64,000 nucleotides of DNA from Actinomycetales bacterium (GTDB lineage Bacteria > Actinomycetota > Actinomycetes > Actinomycetales > Kineosporiaceae): NCBI GenBank assembly GCA_012719445.1, contig JAAYAH010000144.1, positions 1-64,000 of the forward strand, given 5' to 3'. The translations under genes and the position numbers were made by a program. A model generated the notes under the pieces. That model saw only the letters and a list, made by a program, of their open reading frames with translations. It was not told where the DNA came from and ran no database searches. Positions 59,467-64,000 of the stretch are shown here, in pieces. The number at the start of each line of letters is the position of its first letter. The first letter of the stretch is position 1.

Positions 59467-61635
59467 ATGCCCTTCCACTGGTCGATCCACCAGCTCACCG
59501 AGTACCTCGTCAGTGTGAGCAAGCCGCAGAGCCCCGAGGCAGTGATCACAGTTGCCCTCGACCGGTCCGTCGAGGCCCTGGACGCGGAGTTCGGAGCGGT
59601 GTGCATCGACGGCACGTCCCGCGGGAGCACCGGCTTCGGTCGAGCCGGTGTGCCGGACGCCTTCGTCGACTGCACCGACGACGTCGTGCGGCTCCCCGGG
59701 ATCGGTGAGGTCCACCTGTCGCGAGGGGCACTCGAGGAGGAACTCGGGGGGATCAGGGCCGCGTCGAGGTCCGAGCTCGTCATCGGCCGGGTCGACGAAC
59801 CGCACAGCGCCGAGGAGCACCAACTGCTCCAGGGCATGGCCCTGGTGCTGGGGCTGGTGCTCCGGAACCTGGAGACGCTCCGAGCCGAGCGTTCACGGCA
59901 TCAGCTCGTGCGGACCCTACTCGCCATCCAGCAGGCGATCTCGGCGCGGCGTCCGCTCAGCGAGCTCCTCGACGCGATCACCAGGGGCGCCTCCAACCTG
60001 CTCGGCGGCTGCCCCGTCGTCCTCCTGCTGTCGGACGGGCTCACACCGGGAACCCTCGTGCCCGCCTCGGCCTTCGACGTCGACGAGCTGGACGAGGTGA
60101 CCCTCACCATGGCCCGCGAGGTCATGGAGACCGGACGAACAAGGTCGGGCGGGCACGCCGTCGAAGGTCGGCCCGAGCTCATGGAACGGGTGGTCGTGGC
60201 CGGGGAGAGCACGGGCTGTCTGGTGGCTCGACCCTCCCCCGACAATGCCTCGGAACGAGACCACGGCGAGCTCCTCGCCGCCTTCGCCCAGCAGGTGAAC
60301 CTGGCCCTGACCGACGCGAGAACCCTCGACGCCATCAGAGAGGCGTATCACGACTCCATCACCGGGTTGCCCAACCGAGCCCTCTTCCTGGAGCGACTCG
60401 AGCAGGCGCGATCCCTCGCCCTCGCCCACAGGAACGAGCTCACCGTCCTCTTCGTCGACCTCGACAGGTTCAAGGCCGTCAACGACACCCTCGGGCACCA
60501 GGTCGGTGACGAGTTGCTCGCCGAGGTCGGTCGGCGTATCCGGACGTGCATCCGGCCGTCGGACACCGCGGCCCGGCTGGGCGGCGACGAGTTCTCGATT
60601 CTGCTCGAGGGCGCCGACGAGAACACCGGCTGCATGGTGGCCAGCCGTGTCATCGCCGACCTGTCCCGGGCGTTCGTGATCGCCGGCCGTGAGATCTTCA
60701 TCGGTGCCAGTGTCGGGATAGCCCAGCTGACCACGGGGCACGGTGACGCGGGCTCTCTGCTCAGCGACGCGGACGTGGCGATGTACTGCGCCAAGCGGGC
60801 AGGCCGCGGACGGTGGGTCGTCTTCGAGCCGAGCATGTCCCGGGAGCTCATCAACCGCCTCGACCTGCGTACCGACCTGCAGCACGCCCACGACAACGGA
60901 CAGCTCTGGCTGGCCTATCAGCCCATCGTCAGGATCGACTCGCTCGAGGTGGACGGGGTGGAGGCACTGATGCGTTGGGACCACCCCACCCGGGGTGCCG
61001 TTCCACCCGTCGAGTTCATCCCGATCGCCGAGGAGACCGAGACCATCGTCACTCTCGGGGCGTGGGCGCTCCGTCAGGCCGTGGCCCAGGTCACCAGTTG
61101 GCGTGTCGGACCGTCGTCCCCGCGGCTCAGCCTGAACCTCTCGCCCCGTCAACTGGTCGACCCGAGCCTTCCTGAGGTGATCGAGAAGGTTCTGGAGTCC
61201 TTCTCGTTCCCGCCGGAGGCGCTGACCATGGAGATCACCGAGTCCCAGCTGGTCAGCCAGGAACTCGCGCAGACAAGGCTGACCGCGTTGAAGGACCTCG
61301 GCGTCAGCCTGGCCATCGACGACTTCGGGACCGGCTACTCCTCGCTGTCCTACCTCCGCCAGCTCCCCATCGACCAGGTCAAGATCGACAAGAGCTTCAT
61401 CCAGGGGCTGGCTCCCGACGCGCCCGATGCGATCGCCGTCATGCGCGGCATCCTGGAGATGTGCCAGGGGTTGCGGATGCAGACGCTCGCCGAGGGGATC
61501 GAGGAGCCCGTGCAGCTCGAGCTCCTGGCCGAACTCGGATGCGATCTCGGCCAGGGGTACCACCTGGCCCGTCCGATGCCCCCGGATCGGTGGCCCGAGT
61601 TCGCCGAGAGAACGGCGGTGCCGGCGGTCAGCTGA
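59467..61635 (+). CDS. GAF-GGDEF-EAL c-di-GMP protein
   Basis: The 722-residue soluble protein has two GAF-like sensory domains (about 8-140 and 150-285), then GGDEF (LGGDEF, with RPSD inhibitory site) and EAL (VEALMRW, NLSPRQL, MEITESQ, DDFGTGYSSL, TLAEGIEE). Both enzymatic domains seem intact. It probably receives the signal of the FIST protein encoded just upstream and changes c-di-GMP accordingly. ATG 59467 begins 25 bases after the FIST stop. The tail ends ERTAVPAVS. A 19-bp hairpin that also serves ssrA lies 164 bases past its stop. Confidence 0.92.
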   Translation: MPFHWSIHQLTEYLVSVSKPQSPEAVITVALDRSVEALDAEFGAVCIDGTSRGSTGFGRAGVPDAFVDCTDDVVRLPGIGEVHLSRGALEEELGGIRAASRSELVIGRVDEPHSAEEHQLLQGMALVLGLVLRNLETLRAERSRHQLVRTLLAIQQAISARRPLSELLDAITRGASNLLGGCPVVLLLSDGLTPGTLVPASAFDVDELDEVTLTMAREVMETGRTRSGGHAVEGRPELMERVVVAGESTGCLVARPSPDNASERDHGELLAAFAQQVNLALTDARTLDAIREAYHDSITGLPNRALFLERLEQARSLALAHRNELTVLFVDLDRFKAVNDTLGHQVGDELLAEVGRRIRTCIRPSDTAARLGGDEFSILLEGADENTGCMVASRVIADLSRAFVIAGREIFIGASVGIAQLTTGHGDAGSLLSDADVAMYCAKRAGRGRWVVFEPSMSRELINRLDLRTDLQHAHDNGQLWLAYQPIVRIDSLEVDGVEALMRWDHPTRGAVPPVEFIPIAEETETIVTLGAWALRQAVAQVTSWRVGPSSPRLSLNLSPRQLVDPSLPEVIEKVLESFSFPPEALTMEITESQLVSQELAQTRLTALKDLGVSLAIDDFGTGYSSLSYLRQLPIDQVKIDKSFIQGLAPDAPDAIAVMRGILEMCQGLRMQTLAEGIEEPVQLELLAELGCDLGQGYHLARPMPPDRWPEFAERTAVPAVS

Positions 61636-61798
61636 TCCGGCTCCCTCCGCCCGGGCGGGTCACGTCCCGGACGATGCACCGGGCACTGCCCAGGAACGCC
61701 TGGCGACGCCGACTCGCAGACTCACCGGACTCAGGCGCCTGAGCCCGAGACACCCCCAGCGCATCGCGGGATGCGTGGACGATCGCGACCATGGGCAA

Positions 61799-61839
61799 GA
61801 CGCATGCGAACCGGGACGACGTCCCGGTTCGCATGCGTC
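61799..61839. terminator. 19-bp perfect hairpin after ssrA
   Basis: Arms 61799-61817 and 61821-61839 pair perfectly around the 3-base loop GAC. It starts 7 bases beyond the ssrA 3' end on the minus strand, and would also stop plus-strand transcripts from the GAF-GGDEF-EAL gene. Confidence 0.85.
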
Positions 61840-61845
61840 GATCTC

Positions 61846-62215
61846 TGGTGGAGGTGGCGGGAATCGAACCCGCGTCCGTCGGCGAGGACTCAGGACTTCT
61901 CCGGGCGCAGCCTGCTGCGGCTTTTCTCAGCCCCGGCGATCACGCAGGCGGGTCGCCGAGCCGGGCTCAGTCGCTGTGGGTGTCCCCACGGACCCCGCGA
62001 CCGGGTCCGTGAGCAGTGGCCTCCTAGTCGACGCCAGACACCGGGCCGGAGGCGCACCCGGGCTGACGGCTACATGACTCGCTCAGGCGGCGAGGGTGTA
62101 GCTGGCGCGATTGGTATCGGCACCTATTGGTTTGCGACGGTGGTTCACGAGATCACGTCGCCTCCTCGGCCCGCTTCCCCTGAATCGACGTCCGACGTCG
62201 AAACCTGTCACCCCC
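61846..62215 (-). ncRNA. ssrA: Transfer-messenger RNA (tmRNA)
   Basis: The 370-base RNA rescues stalled ribosomes. Its 5' end GGGGGTG (62215-62209) pairs with CACCTCC next to the encoded ACCA at 61846, giving the tRNA-like acceptor stem. The T-arm has GCGGGTTCGATTCCCGC. The tag frame starts at resume codon GCC (62121-62119) and reads ADTNRASYTLAA before TGA (62085-62083). The end LAA is standard for protease recognition. A -10-like TAGACT (62243-62238) precedes the 5' end by about 22 bases, so the 5' end needs RNase P trimming. Confidence 0.95.
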
Positions 62216-62333
62216 TCTGTGCAGTTGTGGTCCGCCCAGTCTATCCGGGCGCGTCCGGGTGCCGCGACGTCCGACCGGGGCCACCGACCAGGCCGACCGG
62301 CCGGCCCCGCCGACCGCACAGTCCAGGATCCGG

Positions 62334-62389
62334 CCGCCGGACCGGGTCCCCGTCCGTGGCCCAACCGCCGGACCGGGTCCCCGCCCGTG
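62334..62389. repeat. Intergenic 31-bp-period repeat
   Basis: Two copies of a roughly 25-base sequence starting CCGCCGGACCGGGTCCCCG lie at 62334-62358 and 62365-62389, with a 31-bp period. They occupy the gap between ssrA and the PAS protein gene. Confidence 0.75.
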
Positions 62390-62442
62390 ATCGGACGACC
62401 CGAGGTCTTCACGTTCGCTCCCCCGGTGCCGATACCACCGAG

Positions 62443-64000
62443 GTGACGGCTGTCGCTCCGGGTGGCGGGGGCCGGGAAACGATCCCGGAGGCATTCGCGC
62501 CACCGGTCCGGGCATTGATGTCCGAGTTCTCCTGTTATGCGGAGAACCTCATCGGGGGTGTCCTGGTCCTCGATCCCCACCGGTTCGTCGTCCAGGCGTC
62601 ACCGGCAGCCGCCCGCCTGCTCGGTACGACCCCCGAGTGCCTGGTCGGAAGCCCCTGCCCCGTCCCGGAACCGAGCGGTCCCGGTGTTCCCCGACCGCGG
62701 CACGGCGGACCGGAGGGCGACCCGGCACCCGTTCGTCGCGTGATCGCCGTCCCCGGCGCCGACGGGACGGTCCGGACCGTCCTGGTGAGCTGGACCGCAG
62801 CTCCCCACGGATCGGTGGTCGGCCTCGTCGACGCGACCCAGATCGTGCCGCACGTCGACGCGCCAGACGGGCTCGACCGGGGCCGGCGGCTCACCGGCCT
62901 CGTCGAATGGGAGCTCGATCCCGAGACCGGCTCCGTGCTCCGGAGCCGGTGGGACCCCGAGGTGTTCGGTCTCCCCGCCGGCTCCGCGATCCCCGACCGG
63001 GAGACGCTCCGGGAGCTGATCCACCCGGCGGACCGGGAACACGTCTGCGACGCGGTGAGCCGGGCGGCGCCCGGGCGGCCGCTGACCGTCCGGTTCCGGG
63101 TGAACTGCCCCGACGGTCGCACCCGTCACCTCCTCACCCGGATGGAGCATGACGACGGGTCGGGCGACGAACGACGGCTGCTCGTCGGCGCGACCCTCGA
63201 CGTCACCGAGATCCAGGAGACGGCGGGACACCCCGAGGAGAGCGGGCTCCAGCTCGACGCCGCCGTCCGGATGACCGGGCTCGCCTCGTGGTCGTACCGG
63301 CTCGACAAGGGTGAGCTCTGGCTCTCGGACACGATGAGCGCCCTGCTCGGCCGGGATCCGGAGCTCGGCCAGCCGACCACCGACGAGCTGATGCGTCTGA
63401 TCCACCCGGACGACCACGAGGCCCTCCGGGACCTGTTCGGACAGGTCCTGGTCCAGGACGGTCCCGTCGAGTTCTCCGTCCGGGTGCTGCCGTATGGCGG
63501 CGGTGAACGCTTCCTGAGGTGCTGGCTGGGCACCGGCTGGAGCTCCAGCGGCGCGGTGGAGAGCGTCTGGGGGACGTGTCTCGACGTCACCGGTGACGAG
63601 TACACGCTCCGCGACCTCCGCAGCAGCAGGGAGGAACTCCGGCTGGCCTTCGAGGAGGCCCCGACCGGCATGGCCATCGTCCAGGTCGTCAAGGGGTACT
63701 CGGCCGGCCTGCCCCGGATGAACCGGGCGCTGCAGGAGATGCTCTCGCTGCCCGACAGCCAACTGACGAAGGAGGACCTGGACACGCTGTGCCCACCCGG
63801 CGCCAGGGAGATCCACGGAGACGTGTTCACCGCGCTGGCCGGCGGGCAGGTGTGCGAGTCCCAGTACACGGCGGACTTCTACCGCCCCGACGGCAGCGTC
63901 GGCGAGATGTCCATCCGGGTCTGCTCCTCCCGGGGCCCCGACGGCAGCGTCAGCAAGCTGCTCTACCACGCGATGGATGTCACGGAGCAGCAGAGCACGG
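62443..64000 (+). CDS. Multi-PAS signalling protein (5' part, cut by the window)
   Basis: The frame is open from GTG 62443 to the window end (519 codons). It carries four PAS-like domains: about 26-100 (YAENLIGGVLVLD), about 140-245 (LVEWELDPETGS, LIHPADREHV, GATLDVTEIQ), about 260-370 (LASWSYRLDKGELWLSDTM, LIHPDDHEAL, GTCLDVTGDE) and about 390 onward (LRLAFEEAPTGMAIVQV, ending MDVTEQQ). Such proteins usually end in GGDEF/EAL or a histidine kinase, and PAS-3 repeats often bind flavins or small molecules. ATG 62518 is an alternative start with no better ribosome binding site. Confidence 0.85.
   Translation, partial: MTAVAPGGGGRETIPEAFAPPVRALMSEFSCYAENLIGGVLVLDPHRFVVQASPAAARLLGTTPECLVGSPCPVPEPSGPGVPRPRHGGPEGDPAPVRRVIAVPGADGTVRTVLVSWTAAPHGSVVGLVDATQIVPHVDAPDGLDRGRRLTGLVEWELDPETGSVLRSRWDPEVFGLPAGSAIPDRETLRELIHPADREHVCDAVSRAAPGRPLTVRFRVNCPDGRTRHLLTRMEHDDGSGDERRLLVGATLDVTEIQETAGHPEESGLQLDAAVRMTGLASWSYRLDKGELWLSDTMSALLGRDPELGQPTTDELMRLIHPDDHEALRDLFGQVLVQDGPVEFSVRVLPYGGGERFLRCWLGTGWSSSGAVESVWGTCLDVTGDEYTLRDLRSSREELRLAFEEAPTGMAIVQVVKGYSAGLPRMNRALQEMLSLPDSQLTKEDLDTLCPPGAREIHGDVFTALAGGQVCESQYTADFYRPDGSVGEMSIRVCSSRGPDGSVSKLLYHAMDVTEQQST

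Overview
This window is chromosomal DNA of a high-GC (about 72 percent) actinobacterium that degrades plant polymers. The evidence is strong GC bias at third codon positions, an lsr2 gene, Rv-like housekeeping neighbours (murI, MBL-fold protein, rph and rdgB; clpS with DUF2017; DUF3039; DUF3618), an F420-type oxidoreductase, a SARP regulator, a tmRNA of actinobacterial type, and secreted CBM2 enzymes with Ser/Thr linkers. I cannot name the genus from sequence alone.

Layout. 1-4 kb: a CBM2 protein whose catalytic part is missing, a secreted TIM-barrel-like protein, and a LacI-type sensor fused to a GGDEF domain. 4.3-8.7 kb: gpsA and the zinc operon znuA-znuC-znuB-zur under a Zur box. 8.7-15 kb: a short SARP, a hypothetical protein, an F420 oxidoreductase, a LacI repressor and a secreted GH5 mannanase. 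15-31 kb: housekeeping genes (GroES-like, bcp, tRNA-Leu, molybdenum oxidoreductase, rdgB, rph, MBL, murI, DUF2017, clpS, a GH13 enzyme, pncB, pncA) and a TPR-GGDEF protein. 30.6-38 kb: MASE1-PAS-GGDEF-EAL, a palindromic repeat cluster, an SF2 helicase, DUF3039, YqgE, VanZ-like and zinc-ribbon genes. 38-45 kb: a nickel/cobalt ECF transporter operon, a secreted metalloprotease and a CDF transporter. 44.7-55 kb: a beta-helix lipoprotein, a GH5 cellulase, a divergent LacI-type sensor histidine kinase with its REC-PAS-GGDEF-EAL partner, and a PL11 rhamnogalacturonan lyase. 55.7-64 kb: lsr2, a 1.2 kb gene-poor stretch, an O-methyltransferase, a hydrolase remnant, a FIST sensor with GAF-GGDEF-EAL, ssrA, and a PAS protein cut by the window edge.

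Two themes stand out. The first is cyclic-di-GMP signalling: five GGDEF proteins in 64 kb, three of them also carrying EAL, plus one multi-PAS protein that may be a sixth. Two signalling proteins share an unusual plan: a soluble LacI/GalR-type sugar-binding domain without its DNA-binding domain, then a conserved middle domain of about 130-150 residues, then a coiled coil, then an output. The output is GGDEF in one and a histidine kinase in the other. The kinase is translationally coupled to a c-di-GMP response regulator and lies opposite a cellulase gene. This is the best candidate here for a little-described system, one that would couple intracellular plant-sugar sensing to c-di-GMP. A FIST (NosP-like) sensor followed by a GAF-GGDEF-EAL enzyme looks like a second sensory pair.

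The second theme is genome structure. Many genes seem to be transcribed without a leader (a TANNNT box 6-9 bases before the start codon). Minisatellite-like tandem repeats are common: inside genes their periods are 9, 18, 24 or 27 bp, always multiples of three, while between genes they are 19, 26, 28 or 31 bp, never multiples of three. A long perfect palindrome sits in frame inside pncA and adds about 30 residues. An operator of the form TGAAAnGnTTCAA is shared by the truncated pectinase-like CBM2 gene and the PL11 lyase gene, which suggests a pectin regulon.
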